A stretch of 64,000 nt of DNA from Pseudotabrizicola sp. (lineage in GTDB: Bacteria; Pseudomonadota; Alphaproteobacteria; Rhodobacterales; Rhodobacteraceae): positions 62,001-126,000 of the forward strand of contig NZ_JAUSNR010000019.1 in NCBI RefSeq assembly GCF_030656345.1, in the 5' to 3' direction. This document shows positions 55,145 through 64,000 of this stretch, in pieces. The notes beneath the pieces are model-generated. The model did not search any database and had not been told where the DNA came from. It saw only the letters and a program-made list of their open reading frames with translations. Position numbers and translations under genes: made by a program. The number at the start of each line of letters is the position of its first letter. Position 1 is the stretch's first letter.

Positions 55145-55820
55145 GAGTCTCAAAGCGGGCAACCGGGTTGTCAGCTTTGGCATCGCAGGCATTGTGCTGA
55201 TCCTGTTCGGGGCGGCGCTGTTCTTGTTCCTCAGCCTGCCGGATGCCAACGCGTTCAACGCGCGGGTCGAACGGTTGTTTGTCGATAACGACAATCTGAC
55301 CACCAATGCCGAGATCAAACTGCTGGAGATTCTGGCGCAAAGCGGCACCTCGTTTTCCGAGGTGCTGCAAAGCTACCGCATGGTGATCTTCGTGCTGCTG
55401 GTGTTCTCCACCGCGCTTCTGGTGGCGGCGCTGGTGTTTCTGGTGATGATCATTGCCCTGAACCGCCGGATTTCCGCGATCCAGCGGTCGGGCATTCAGG
55501 TGGCCAGCCTGATGATCAGCCGCGAAGGCCGGGCGGTCTATATCAACGATATGGAATTCGCCCTGACCGAGGCCGCGCTGGAAACCCTGTCGGTGCTGGC
55601 CGAGGCGCGGATGGATGATGAAGTGCTGACCGGGGCGCAGATCGAATCGGTGATCTCGGGCCGCAATGAGGTGGATTGCGACGAAGCCGCCGGGGCCACA
55701 CGGGTGAAACGCCTGCGCGACACCTTGGGCAATCAGCTGGTCAGCGAGCTTCTGGTCAAGACCATCGCCCGGCGCGGCTATGTTCTGGCAGTGGGCAAAG
55801 ACGTGATCCGCATGGTCTGA
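55116..55820 (+). CDS. Two-helix membrane protein with C-terminal winged-helix-like domain
   Basis: The 234-residue protein has transmembrane helices at about 20-41 and 88-115 with a roughly 45-residue loop between, then a coiled segment and, at about 140-227, a domain resembling an OmpR/PhoB winged helix: YINDMEFALTEAALETLSVL, then GATRVKRLRDTLGNQLV and IARRGYVLAVGKD, the wing-type ending. In CadC/ToxR regulators the DNA-binding part is N-terminal; here it is C-terminal. The GTG at 55116 follows AAAGG by about 7 nt and is preferred to TTG 55098. DNA binding is inference; the segment may be a degenerate wHTH used for protein contacts. Confidence 0.65.
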   Translation: MQESSTSVTESLKAGNRVVSFGIAGIVLILFGAALFLFLSLPDANAFNARVERLFVDNDNLTTNAEIKLLEILAQSGTSFSEVLQSYRMVIFVLLVFSTALLVAALVFLVMIIALNRRISAIQRSGIQVASLMISREGRAVYINDMEFALTEAALETLSVLAEARMDDEVLTGAQIESVISGRNEVDCDEAAGATRVKRLRDTLGNQLVSELLVKTIARRGYVLAVGKDVIRMV

Positions 55821-55912
55821 CTGTCACCCTCCCGTCACAGGGCTTGCATAGAGGGGTGGGGGGTTCTACATAGCGCCCCTCTTGTCCTTTAGGCCGCCCT
55901 GAGGGGGATGCG

Positions 55913-57007
55913 ATGATCCAGACGCCATTTTACCTGATCGACCGCAGCAAACTTGCGCGCAACATGGCCATCATGGACGATTTGCGCGCGGCGTCGGGGG
56001 CGAAAACCCTGCTGGCGCTGAAGTGTTTTGCCACCTGGGGGGTGTTTGGCCAGATGCGGCAGCATATGGACGGCACCACATCGTCAAGCCTGTACGAGCT
56101 GAAGCTGGGCCGGGAACGGTTCGGCAAAGAGACACATGCCTATTCGGTGGCCTGGGCCGACCATGAAATTGCCGAAGCGGTGGGCTATGCCGACAAGATC
56201 ATCTTCAATTCCATCGGTCAGCTGGAACGGTTCGACAACCAGTCGGCCAGCATCAACCGTGGCCTGCGCCTGAACCCGCGCTTTTCCACCAGCGGGTTCG
56301 ATCTGGCTGACCCGGCCCGCCCGTTCAGCCGTCTGGGCGAATGGGATGCCAGCCGGATCGAGCGGGTAATGGATCGGATTTCCGGCTTCATGATCCATTA
56401 CAATTGCGAGAATGACGATTTCGATCTGTTCGACAGCCAGCTGACCCGGATCGAGGATGAATTCGGCACGCTGCTGTCACGTCTGAAATGGGTGAGCCTT
56501 GGCGGCGGCATCCATTTCACCGGGGATGGCTATCCGGTGGCCAAACTCGCCGCACGTCTGAAAGCATTTTCTGAACGCTTCGGCGTGCAGGTTTACCTTG
56601 AGCCGGGCGAGGCTGCGATCACCGGGGCCGCCAGCCTAGAGGTGACGGTGCTGGACGTGCTGAACAACGGCAAGGATCTGGCGGTCGTCGATTCCTCGGT
56701 CGAGGCGCATATGCTTGACCTGCTGATCTACCGCATTTCCGGGAAGATCGAGACGGATGGCGATCACCCGGTCCAAATCTGCGGCAAATCCTGCCTTGCC
56801 GGCGATGTGTTCGGGGAATTCAACTTCCCTGCGCCCCTGCAGGTCGGCGACCGGCTGAGCATTGCCGACGCGGCAGGCTATACGATGGTCAAGAAAAACT
56901 GGTTCAACGGGGTGAAGATGCCGGGCATCGTCATCAAGGAACTGGACGGCTCGATGACCGTCGCACGTGAGTTCGGCTATGCCGATTTTGAAGGCAACCT
57001 TGGGTAA
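55913..57007 (+). CDS. nspC: Carboxynorspermidine decarboxylase
   Basis: The 364-residue protein is an alanine-racemase-fold PLP decarboxylase starting MIQTPFYLIDRSKLARNM, with the PLP lysine K37 in LLALKCFATW, the SVAWADHEIAEAVGYADK segment, SLGGGIHFTGDGYP and CGKSCLAGDVFGEF near the C-terminus with the catalytic cysteine. It decarboxylates carboxy(nor)spermidine to (nor)spermidine. The synthase for its substrate follows 45 bp downstream, completing the pathway. Confidence 0.95.
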   Translation: MIQTPFYLIDRSKLARNMAIMDDLRAASGAKTLLALKCFATWGVFGQMRQHMDGTTSSSLYELKLGRERFGKETHAYSVAWADHEIAEAVGYADKIIFNSIGQLERFDNQSASINRGLRLNPRFSTSGFDLADPARPFSRLGEWDASRIERVMDRISGFMIHYNCENDDFDLFDSQLTRIEDEFGTLLSRLKWVSLGGGIHFTGDGYPVAKLAARLKAFSERFGVQVYLEPGEAAITGAASLEVTVLDVLNNGKDLAVVDSSVEAHMLDLLIYRISGKIETDGDHPVQICGKSCLAGDVFGEFNFPAPLQVGDRLSIADAAGYTMVKKNWFNGVKMPGIVIKELDGSMTVAREFGYADFEGNLG

Positions 57008-57052
57008 TCAAGGTTGCGGCCTTCCCTCTGTCCTTAAAGGAGACGGTTCGAA

Positions 57053-58288
57053 GTGAAACGGAATGTTCTGATCATCGGCGCGGGCGGTGTGGCCCAGGTG
57101 GTGGCGCACAAGGCCGCGCAGCATAATGATCGCCTTGGCGATCTACATATCGCCAGCCGCACTGTGGCCAAGGCCGAAGCGATTATTGAGACTGTGCATG
57201 CCAAGGGCGCGATGAAGGTGCCGGGTATGTTTCAGGCCCATGCGCTGGATGCGATGGATACTGCGGCGGTCGTTGCGCTGATCAAGGGCACGGGCTGTCA
57301 GATCGTGATCAACGTCGGCTCCCCCTTCGTGAACATGACGGTGCTGGATGCCTGCATTCAGGCCGGTGTGGCCTATATGGACACCGCGATCCACGAAGAC
57401 CCCGCGCAGATCTGTGAAGCGCCGCCGTGGTATGGCAATTACGAATGGAAACGGCGCGAGGCTTGCAAAGCAGCGGGCGTGACCGCCATTCTGGGCGTCG
57501 GGTTCGATCCCGGCGTGGTGAATGCCTATGCCCGTGTGGCCGAAGGGTTGATGGATACGATCGAGTCCATCGACATCGTGGATATCAACGCCGGGTCGCA
57601 TGGCAAATGGTTTTCCACCAACTTCGACCCGGAAATCAACTTCCGTGAATTCACCGGCACGGTGTATTCCTGGCAGAACGGGGCATGGCAGACAAACACC
57701 ATGTTCGAGGTTGGCCGGACCTTCGACATGCCGGTGGTGGGCGAACAAAAGGCCTATCTGACCGGCCATGATGAGGTGCATTCGCTGTCGGCGCGCTACC
57801 GCCAAGCCGATGTGCGGTTCTGGATGGGCTTTGGCGACCATTACATCAACGTCTTTACCGTGCTGAAAAACCTTGGCCTGCTGTCGGAACAGCCAGTGAC
57901 CACCGCCGAAGGGCTGGAGGTTATTCCGCTCAAGGTGGTCAAGGCCGTGCTGCCCGACCCGGCCAGCCTTGCGCCCGACTATACCGGCAAGACCTGCATC
58001 GGTGACTTTGTGAAGGGCACCAAGGATGGCAAGCCGGTCGAAGTGCTGATCTACAACGTGGCCGACCACAAGGATGCCTATAACGAGGTCGGGTCTCAGG
58101 GCATCAGCTACACCGCTGGCGTACCCCCCGTGGCTGCCGCACTGCTGATTGCCGATGGCACATGGGATGTGGGCGGCATGGCGAATGTCGAAGACATGGA
58201 CCCTGCCCCGTTCATCACGCTGCTGAACCAGATCGGCCTGCCGACGCGGATCAAGGATGCCTCTGGCGACCGTCTGCTGGAACTCTGA
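57053..58288 (+). CDS. Carboxynorspermidine synthase (saccharopine dehydrogenase family)
   Basis: The 411-residue protein starts at GTG 57053 after AAAGGAG and has the Rossmann motif VLIIGAGGVAQVVAHKAAQ, then INVGSPFVNMTVLDACIQAG and ILGVGFDPGVVNAYARVA, and HDEVHSLSARYRQADVRFWM. This family condenses aspartate semialdehyde with putrescine or diaminopropane using NADPH. Paired with nspC it gives the SAM-independent route to spermidine used by many alphaproteobacteria. A clear terminator follows. Confidence 0.93.
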   Translation: MKRNVLIIGAGGVAQVVAHKAAQHNDRLGDLHIASRTVAKAEAIIETVHAKGAMKVPGMFQAHALDAMDTAAVVALIKGTGCQIVINVGSPFVNMTVLDACIQAGVAYMDTAIHEDPAQICEAPPWYGNYEWKRREACKAAGVTAILGVGFDPGVVNAYARVAEGLMDTIESIDIVDINAGSHGKWFSTNFDPEINFREFTGTVYSWQNGAWQTNTMFEVGRTFDMPVVGEQKAYLTGHDEVHSLSARYRQADVRFWMGFGDHYINVFTVLKNLGLLSEQPVTTAEGLEVIPLKVVKAVLPDPASLAPDYTGKTCIGDFVKGTKDGKPVEVLIYNVADHKDAYNEVGSQGISYTAGVPPVAAALLIADGTWDVGGMANVEDMDPAPFITLLNQIGLPTRIKDASGDRLLEL

Positions 58289-58293
58289 CCCAT

Positions 58294-58319
58294 AACCCGC
58301 CGGAAACGGCGGGTTTTTT
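58294..58319 (+). terminator. nspC operon terminator
   Basis: Perfect 9-bp stem (58294-58302 with 58307-58315), GAAA loop, then a T-run to 58319. Confidence 0.92.
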
Positions 58320-58345
58320 CTTGGGTGCACCCGGGACAAGAATCA

Positions 58346-58373
58346 AAAAACCCGGGCCAGGGCCCGGGTTTTT
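58346..58373 (-). terminator. tRNA-Lys terminator (symmetrical)
   Basis: Perfect 13-bp arms (58346-58358 with 58361-58373) around CCCGGGCC, with A- and T-runs on both sides, just beyond the 3-prime end of the tRNA. It could also act on plus-strand transcripts. Confidence 0.88.
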
Positions 58374-58380
58374 GGAATCG

Positions 58381-58456
58381 TGGTGAGCCGGACAGGATTC
58401 GAACCTGTGACCCGCTGATTAAAAGTCAGCTGCTCTACCAACTGAGCTACCGGCCC
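58381..58456 (-). tRNA. tRNA-Lys (anticodon UUU)
   Basis: The minus strand folds as a 76-nt cloverleaf: acceptor stem GGGCCGG with CCGGCTC (one G-U), D-arm TAGCTCAGTTGGTAGAGC, anticodon loop CTTTTAA giving anticodon TTT, T-arm with GTTCGAATCC, and an encoded 3-prime CCA. There is one discriminator base A. It reads AAA and AAG by wobble and lies alone between the nspC operon and dapF. Confidence 0.97.
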
Positions 58457-58554
58457 ACGACTGGGGCGCTGATTACGGTCAGAGGCCGATGGGGTCAAGG
58501 GCAAAAGATGCAGGCCTCTGGCAAATGTGCCGGATCGGGCGTATATGCCCGCGG

Positions 58555-59400
58555 ATGGACCAAGTGACCCAGCCAAACGGCCTGCCCTTCATGAAAATGC
58601 ACGGTGCCGGCAATGACTTCGTGGTGATCGACTCGCGCGGGCGCGAGAGCGCGGTGGTAACGCCTGCGCTGGCGCGGGCGCTGGGGGATCGCAACCGGGG
58701 CGTGGGCTTTGATCAGCTGGCCGAGATCAGGGACGGCACCGCTGATGCCGCGTTTACGCTGGACTTCTGGAACGGCGACGGCACCCGCGCCGAAGCTTGC
58801 GGCAATGCCACGCGCTGCGTGTCAGATTACGTGATGCGTGGGTTGGGGCAGGATGCGGTGTCGCTGATCACTGCACGCGGCGGGTTGTCTGCCGTGCGGC
58901 TGGCCGATGGCCGGGTATCGGTGAACATGGGGGTGCCGCAGCTGGACTGGCAATCGGTGCCGCTGGCGCATGAGGTTGATCTGCTGCACCTGCCCCTGCC
59001 CGGCGATCCGGTGGCGGTGGGGATGGGCAACCCGCATTGCGTGTTGTTTGTCGAAGACGCCGAAGCGGTGGATCTGACGGGCCTCGGGCCGCGCTATGAA
59101 CATGACCCGATCTTTCCCCAGCGCAGCAATGTCGAATTTGCCAGCCTCATCGCCCCCGACCATCTGCGCATGCGGGTGTGGGAGCGGGGGACCGGCATCA
59201 CGCTGGCCTGCGGGTCGGGGGCCTGTGCTACCGCCGTTGCGGCGCATCTGCGCGGCCTGACCGGGCGGCGCGTTGTGCTGGACCTTGATGGCGGCGTGCT
59301 GGAGGTGGACTGGCGGAGCGATGGCGTCTGGATGACCGGCCCGGTGGCGCATGTGTTTGACGGCTGGCTGACGCCCGCCTTTCTGGCGGCCCATCGATGA
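58555..59400 (+). CDS. dapF: Diaminopimelate epimerase
   Basis: The 281-residue protein has the two catalytic cysteines of DapF: C82 in [11 protein letters not shown] and C219 in [11 protein letters not shown], plus [15 protein letters not shown] at the N-terminus and GNPHCVLFV. It converts LL- to meso-diaminopimelate for peptidoglycan and lysine. ATG 58555 is used; the ATG of MKMHG, 12 codons later, is possible. Its stop overlaps the mtaB start (ATGA). Confidence 0.96.
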   Translation: MDQVTQPNGLPFMKMHGAGNDFVVIDSRGRESAVVTPALARALGDRNRGVGFDQLAEIRDGTADAAFTLDFWNGDGTRAEACGNATRCVSDYVMRGLGQDAVSLITARGGLSAVRLADGRVSVNMGVPQLDWQSVPLAHEVDLLHLPLPGDPVAVGMGNPHCVLFVEDAEAVDLTGLGPRYEHDPIFPQRSNVEFASLIAPDHLRMRVWERGTGITLACGSGACATAVAAHLRGLTGRRVVLDLDGGVLEVDWRSDGVWMTGPVAHVFDGWLTPAFLAAHR

Positions 59401-60665
59401 CCGCGCCGATCTTCGCCACACTGGGCTGCCGCCTGAACGCCTACGAGTCCGAGGCGATGAAGGAACTGGCCGAAGCGGCTGGCTTGCAGGGCGCGGTGAT
59501 CGTCAACACTTGCGCAGTCACCGCCGAGGCTGTGCGCAAGGCCAAGCAGGAAATCCGCCGCCTGTCGCGCGAAAATCCGGGCGCTGCGGTGATCGTCACC
59601 GGCTGCGCCGCGCAGACCGAACCCGAAACCTTTGCCGCGATGGCCGAGGTGACGCGGGTGATCGGCAACACCGAAAAGATGCAGGCCGAAACGTGGCAAG
59701 GCATCGCTGGCCCCGATTTCATCGGCCAGACCGAACGGGTGCAGGTCGATGACATCATGTCGGTACGCGAAACCGCAGGCCACCTGATCGACGGCTTTGG
59801 CCGCCACCGCGCCTATGTTCAGGTGCAGAACGGCTGTGACCATCGCTGCACCTTCTGCATCATCCCCTACGGCCGCGGCAATTCGCGGTCGGTGCCTGCG
59901 GGCGTGGTGATCGAGCAGATCAAGCGGCTTGTGGACAAGGGCTTTAACGAGGTGGTGCTGACCGGGGTCGACCTTACGTCATGGGGCGCGGATCTGCCGG
60001 GCGAACCGCGTCTGGGCGATCTGGTGATGCGCATCCTGCGGCTGGTGCCGGATCTGCCGCGTCTGCGCATCTCGTCGATTGATTCGATCGAGGCGGATGA
60101 CAATCTGATGCTGGCCATCGCCACTGAACCCCGTCTGATGCCGCATCTGCACCTGTCCTTGCAGGCGGGCGATGACATGATCCTGAAACGGATGAAGCGC
60201 CGCCATCTGCGCGACGATGCGATCCGGTTTTGCGAAGACGCGCGCCGGTTGCGGCCCGACATGGTCTTCGGGGCCGATATCATCGCAGGCTTCCCGACCG
60301 AGACGGAAACCATGTTCGAAAACAGCCTGAAGCTGGTGGATGACTGCGGGCTGACGTTCCTGCACGTCTTTCCGTTCAGCCCGCGCAAGGGCACGCCCGC
60401 CGCCCGGATGCCGCAACTGAAAGGGCCGGATATCAAGGCCCGCGCCGCACAACTGCGCGTAAAAGGCGCGGCGGCGCTGTTGCGGCATCTGTCGGCGCAG
60501 ACGGGCAGCACTCACCGCGTGCTGATGGAAAGCCCCAGCATGGGCCGGACAGAGCAGTTTACCGAGGTTGACGTTTCATCTGACCAACCCGAAGGGCAGA
60601 TCATCACGGCACGGATCGAGGGCTTTGGCACCTCCCGCCTGACCGCACGGGCGGCTGTAAGCTGA
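59397..60665 (+). CDS. mtaB: tRNA (t6A37)-methylthiotransferase MtaB
   Basis: The 422-residue protein is a methylthiotransferase: an N-terminal UPF0004 domain with cluster ligands C11 ([11 protein letters not shown]), C39 (VNTCAVT) and C70 (VTGCAAQTE), a radical-SAM domain with C147, C151 and C154 in [17 protein letters not shown], and a C-terminal TRAM-like segment. The [19 protein letters not shown] pattern is that of MtaB, which makes ms2t6A in tRNAs reading ANN codons. It is coupled to dapF by a 4-nt overlap and converges on dnaE2. Confidence 0.94.
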   Translation: MTAPIFATLGCRLNAYESEAMKELAEAAGLQGAVIVNTCAVTAEAVRKAKQEIRRLSRENPGAAVIVTGCAAQTEPETFAAMAEVTRVIGNTEKMQAETWQGIAGPDFIGQTERVQVDDIMSVRETAGHLIDGFGRHRAYVQVQNGCDHRCTFCIIPYGRGNSRSVPAGVVIEQIKRLVDKGFNEVVLTGVDLTSWGADLPGEPRLGDLVMRILRLVPDLPRLRISSIDSIEADDNLMLAIATEPRLMPHLHLSLQAGDDMILKRMKRRHLRDDAIRFCEDARRLRPDMVFGADIIAGFPTETETMFENSLKLVDDCGLTFLHVFPFSPRKGTPAARMPQLKGPDIKARAAQLRVKGAAALLRHLSAQTGSTHRVLMESPSMGRTEQFTEVDVSSDQPEGQIITARIEGFGTSRLTARAAVS

Positions 60666-60726
60666 GGCGCGCCCAGTTTCGCAAGCAAGCGGGGTGTCGG
60701 CTTTGGTTGCGCAGAGACCTTTGCCT

Positions 60727-63700
60727 TTAGTGAAAATCCCGACTGGGGAACAGCTTTCTGGCCTGTTCGCGCGGGTGGCGGGCGCTGGATTGGCTGCGGC
60801 CCATGACGGGGCGTTTCGTCTCATCCGCCCGCCCGTCGTTGGACGGGATCATCACGGGGCGGCCAAGGGTTGCCAGCAGCGGCGAGACATCTTCGACATG
60901 TTCGGCAATCAGGTGGATCACCGGGCCGTCGCGTTCGATCCGCCCACGTACCTGCACAAGTCGCCCCGCGATCACCGCCTTACGAAAAGTCTCGTAGACC
61001 TTTTTCCAGACCACGATATTGGCGGTGCCGGTCTCATCCTCCAGCGTCAGGAAGATCACGCCGGAGGCGGTGCCGGGGCGTTGGCGGGTGATGACAAGGC
61101 CGGTGACGGTGACACGGCCTTTGGCCTGCGCCAAACGATCATTGGGCAGGCTTTCCGGCAGACGCGGGCGCAAGAGTTCCATCGGGTGGGCGCGTAAGGA
61201 AAGGCGCAGCGACAGGTAATCCTCGATCACCTCTTGGCCCAGGGTCATGCGCGGCAGGGTGACTGTCGGTTCCACGCCCCCTTCACCATCCGGCCCAAAC
61301 AGCGGCAAGGGCGTGGGCGCGCGCAACGCCTTGGCGGCCCAAAGCGCATCATGGCGGGTCAGGCCGAGGGCGGCGAAGGCATCTCCTTCGGCCAGCCGTT
61401 CCAGCGTATCGGGTTGCACACCCGCCCGGCGCCACAGGCTTTCGACATCGGGATAACCGTTGCCACGGGCGGCGACGATCCAGTTCGCATCTTCTTCTCG
61501 CAGGCCCTTGATCTGGCGAAACCCCAACCGCAGAGCCAATGCGCCATCGGCGCGGTGTTCCAGCGTGCAATCCCACTCTGAGTGATTGACCGAGACCTGT
61601 CGCACTTCGACCCCGCAGTCGCGCGCATCGCGCACCAGCTGGGCGGGGGCGTAAAAGCCCATCGGCTGGCTATTCAAGAGCGCGCAGGTAAACACCGCCT
61701 GATGATGGCACTTGAGCCAGGCGGAGATATAGACCAGCCGAGCAAAGCTGGCTGCATGGCTTTCCGGGAAACCGTAGCTGCCAAAACCTTCGATCTGCGC
61801 GAAACAGCGCGCGGCGAAATCTGCGTCATAGCCGCGTTCCAGCATGCCGGAGACAAAGCGGTCGCGGAAGGAGCCGATTGTGCCCATGCGTTTGAAGGTG
61901 GCGAGGCTCCGGCGCAGGCGGTCGGCCTCGGACGGGGTGAACCCCGCCGCCACGACAGCGATCTGCATCGCCTGTTCCTGAAACAGCGGCACGCCGTAGG
62001 TGCGGCCCAGCACCTCCATCATCGCAGGGCCAAGGTCTTCGACAGGTTCCAGCCCCATGCGGCGACGGATGAACGGGTTCACCATGCCGCCCTGAATCGG
62101 GCCAGGGCGGACGATGGCAACCTCGCAGACCAGATCGTAAGACTGCCGGGGCTGCATCTTGGGCAGGAAGTTCATCTGCGCCCGGCTTTCGACCTGAAAC
62201 ACCCCGATGGCATCGGCGCGGCACAGCATGTCATAGACCTGTTCACGCTGAACACTGTCGGGGCTGGTGCGGGGTTCTTGTCCGTGATCGGGCTTCAGGG
62301 TGGCCAGATCCATCCTGATCGCGCGATGATCCTCCAGCAGTTTGAAAGACTTGCGGATGCAGGTCAGCATGCCGAGCGCCAGAATATCGACCTTCAGCAG
62401 CCCCAGCGCATCGATGTCATCCTTGTCCCATTCGATGATGGTGCGGTCCTCCATCGCGGCATTCTCAATCGGGCAAAGTTCATCGAGGCGGCCATGGGTG
62501 ATGACAAAGCCGCCGACATGCTGCGACAGGTGGCGCGGGAAGCCGATGATCTCGGCAATCAGCTGGGTGGTCAGCATCATGCGCCGGTCGGTCGGGTCCA
62601 GCCCCGCATCGCGCATCCGGTCCTGACCGGGGGCGGAGGAGGACCAGCCCCAGATCTGGCCGGACAGGCGGGCAACCACATCCTGGCTCAGGCCCATGAC
62701 CTTGCCGACCTCGCGGATGGCGGCGCGTGAGCGGAAATGGATCACCGTGGCGGTCAGACCGGCGCGTTCACGGCCATAGCGCTCATAGATCCACTGGATC
62801 ACCTCTTCGCGGCGTTCGTGTTCGAAATCCACGTCGATATCCGGCGGCTCGCCGCGTTCCTTCGAGATGAACCGTTCAAAGATCAGGGTGATGGATTCAG
62901 GCGGCACCTCGGTGATGCCCAGAAGATAACACACCACCGAATTGGCCGCCGATCCGCGCCCCTGGCAGAGGATGCCGCGCGAGCGGGCGAAGGCCACGAT
63001 GTCATGCACGGTCAGGAAATAGGGCGCATACTCCACGTCGCGGATCAGGGCGAGTTCCTTGTCGACGCGGGCGATGATCTTGGGTGAGGCCCCGTCGGGA
63101 TAGCGCCAGATCAACCCGTTTCGGGTCAACCGCTCCAGCCTTGCCTGTGCGGGTTCGCCATCCTGCGCCTCATCAGGATACTGATACCGCAGTTCATCCA
63201 GCCGGAACGCACAGGCATTGGCAATCTCGACGGTGCGGCGGATCGCGCCGGGATAGCGGTGAAACAACCGCGCCATCTCGGCTCCTGACTTCAGCCGGTG
63301 CTCACCGTTGGTCAGGCGGTGCTGGCCGATGGTGTCGATGGTGCAGCCAATGCGCAGGCAGGTCAGCACATCGGCCAGCGGGCGGCGCGCGGCGCGGTGC
63401 ATCAGCACATTGCCGACCGCCACCATGGGCAGCGCTGTGCCTTGGGCGAGGCTGGCCAGCCGGTCCAGCCGGGGCTGGTCGCGGCCATCATAATGCGGTG
63501 CGGCACCCAGAAAGCACTGGCCGGGAAAGGCCTTTGCAATGCGGGCCATGTCGGCACGGGTGGCGGAGACTTGGCGTGCATCCGCCTCCATCAGGTCAGG
63601 CGGCAGAGCGATCAGGATCAGACCTGCGCCCCAGTCCAGCAAATCAGCGCGTTGCAGGTGGCAGTCGCCCTTGGCCGCGCGGCGTTTGCCCAGAGACAGC

Positions 63701-64000
63701 AGCCGGGTCAGCCGCGACCATGCCGCGACATCGGTCGGCAGGGCCAGCCATTCGACGCTTGAGTCGGTCAACACCAGCCGCGCGCCGGGGATCAGCCGGG
63801 GCAAAGGCGTATCGGGCAGAACCGGGGCGGCGGTGACCCCGCTGAAATGCGGCACGGTCTGGCGGCTGGAGTGATCGGTCACCTGCTGCGAGCGGATGCT
63901 CGGCCCGTCCTGCGCGGCCTGATCGGTTGTTTGCGCCTCTTCGCGCTGCCGCGTCAGTTCTTTCAGCGCCGAAAACGCCCGCACGACGCCCGCCACCGAA
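60727..64000 (-). CDS. dnaE2: Error-prone DNA polymerase DnaE2 (ImuC), N-terminus cut by the window
   Basis: The frame is open through base 64000 and reads SVAGVVRAFSALKEL at the edge, an internal point of the PHP domain, so perhaps 45-50 N-terminal residues are missing and the GTG at 63996 is not the start. The visible 1090 residues have the PHP domain, the C-family polymerase core with the catalytic aspartates in EPPDIDVDFEHERRE, GRGSAANSVVCYLLG, and VGGFVITHGRLDELCP, and an OB-fold near the end (VTVTGLVITRQRPGTASGVI). DnaE2 works with ImuA and ImuB in SOS mutagenesis; those genes would lie beyond the window on the same strand. Confidence 0.95.
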   Translation of the reverse strand, partial: SVAGVVRAFSALKELTRQREEAQTTDQAAQDGPSIRSQQVTDHSSRQTVPHFSGVTAAPVLPDTPLPRLIPGARLVLTDSSVEWLALPTDVAAWSRLTRLLSLGKRRAAKGDCHLQRADLLDWGAGLILIALPPDLMEADARQVSATRADMARIAKAFPGQCFLGAAPHYDGRDQPRLDRLASLAQGTALPMVAVGNVLMHRAARRPLADVLTCLRIGCTIDTIGQHRLTNGEHRLKSGAEMARLFHRYPGAIRRTVEIANACAFRLDELRYQYPDEAQDGEPAQARLERLTRNGLIWRYPDGASPKIIARVDKELALIRDVEYAPYFLTVHDIVAFARSRGILCQGRGSAANSVVCYLLGITEVPPESITLIFERFISKERGEPPDIDVDFEHERREEVIQWIYERYGRERAGLTATVIHFRSRAAIREVGKVMGLSQDVVARLSGQIWGWSSSAPGQDRMRDAGLDPTDRRMMLTTQLIAEIIGFPRHLSQHVGGFVITHGRLDELCPIENAAMEDRTIIEWDKDDIDALGLLKVDILALGMLTCIRKSFKLLEDHRAIRMDLATLKPDHGQEPRTSPDSVQREQVYDMLCRADAIGVFQVESRAQMNFLPKMQPRQSYDLVCEVAIVRPGPIQGGMVNPFIRRRMGLEPVEDLGPAMMEVLGRTYGVPLFQEQAMQIAVVAAGFTPSEADRLRRSLATFKRMGTIGSFRDRFVSGMLERGYDADFAARCFAQIEGFGSYGFPESHAASFARLVYISAWLKCHHQAVFTCALLNSQPMGFYAPAQLVRDARDCGVEVRQVSVNHSEWDCTLEHRADGALALRLGFRQIKGLREEDANWIVAARGNGYPDVESLWRRAGVQPDTLERLAEGDAFAALGLTRHDALWAAKALRAPTPLPLFGPDGEGGVEPTVTLPRMTLGQEVIEDYLSLRLSLRAHPMELLRPRLPESLPNDRLAQAKGRVTVTGLVITRQRPGTASGVIFLTLEDETGTANIVVWKKVYETFRKAVIAGRLVQVRGRIERDGPVIHLIAEHVEDVSPLLATLGRPVMIPSNDGRADETKRPVMGRSQSSARHPREQARKLFPSRDFH

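Overview
The window is about 64 kb of GC-rich, gene-dense chromosome from an alphaproteobacterium, most likely a member of the Rhodobacterales (Rhodobacter/Paracoccus/roseobacter relatives). The evidence is an RpoE-ChrR pair with the exact zinc-ligand layout of Rhodobacter ChrR, a CcrM GANTC methyltransferase, a CenR/OsnR-like response regulator, the carboxynorspermidine route to polyamines, a Rhodobacter-type porin, and several DUF families typical of the group (DUF1523, DUF1643, DUF1674, DUF3035, DUF3576). Most of it is ordinary housekeeping sequence in short operons, with starts often overlapping stops (ATGA, GTGA). No rRNA, CRISPR array, insertion sequence or prophage was seen. There is one tRNA (Lys, UUU).

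Layout. 1-4.3 kb: end of a DUF1523 gene, then pheT and pheS with a possible small membrane protein between them. 4.3-6.3 kb: an AT-rich island holding a translationally coupled pair, a nucleotidyltransferase-fold protein and a DUF262 protein. This is the clearest foreign insert and a plausible uncharacterised defence or conflict module. 6.3-13.6 kb: rpsO, an RTX-repeat protein, DUF1643, the rbfA-DUF2233-truB operon, dapB, a small secreted protein, a DUF1674 assembly factor and rsmB. 13.6-19.3 kb: the singlet-oxygen regulon locus, with rpoE-chrR facing an operon of flavin amine oxidase (broken by a frameshift), DUF1365 protein, GPH-type transporter and short-chain dehydrogenase. Two divergent TGATCC-type promoters lie between them. 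19.3-29.5 kb, all on the minus strand: heparinase-like gene, purH, lspA, a lipoprotein, two M16 peptidases, mutL and rmuC. 29.6-32.0 kb: a WGR protein with two saccharopine-dehydrogenase-family enzymes. 32.1-36.7 kb: two proteins sharing a GHSLVG / YETWH / DxIH esterase-like domain (one fused to a large glycoside-hydrolase-like region), a family 2 glycosyltransferase and a small membrane protein. 36.7-39.8 kb: xthA, an MFS exporter, and two tandem small-RNA candidates downstream of the CenR-like regulator gene. 39.9-46 kb: ribA, an L,D-transpeptidase-like gene, amylosucrase, yggS, porin and a DUF3576 lipoprotein. 46.1-53.9 kb: leuS-lptE-holA, a small orphan gene, a HI0933-type flavoprotein, ccrM with two GANTC sites in its leader, and rnhB. 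54-64 kb: two small secreted proteins, a membrane protein with a C-terminal winged helix, nspC and carboxynorspermidine synthase, tRNA-Lys, dapF-mtaB, and dnaE2 running off the end.

The items most worth a second look are the nucleotidyltransferase/DUF262 island, the tandem anti-Shine-Dalgarno small RNAs at 38.8-39.0 kb, the two-copy GHSLVG-domain locus, and the frameshifted amine oxidase inside the otherwise intact RpoE operon.
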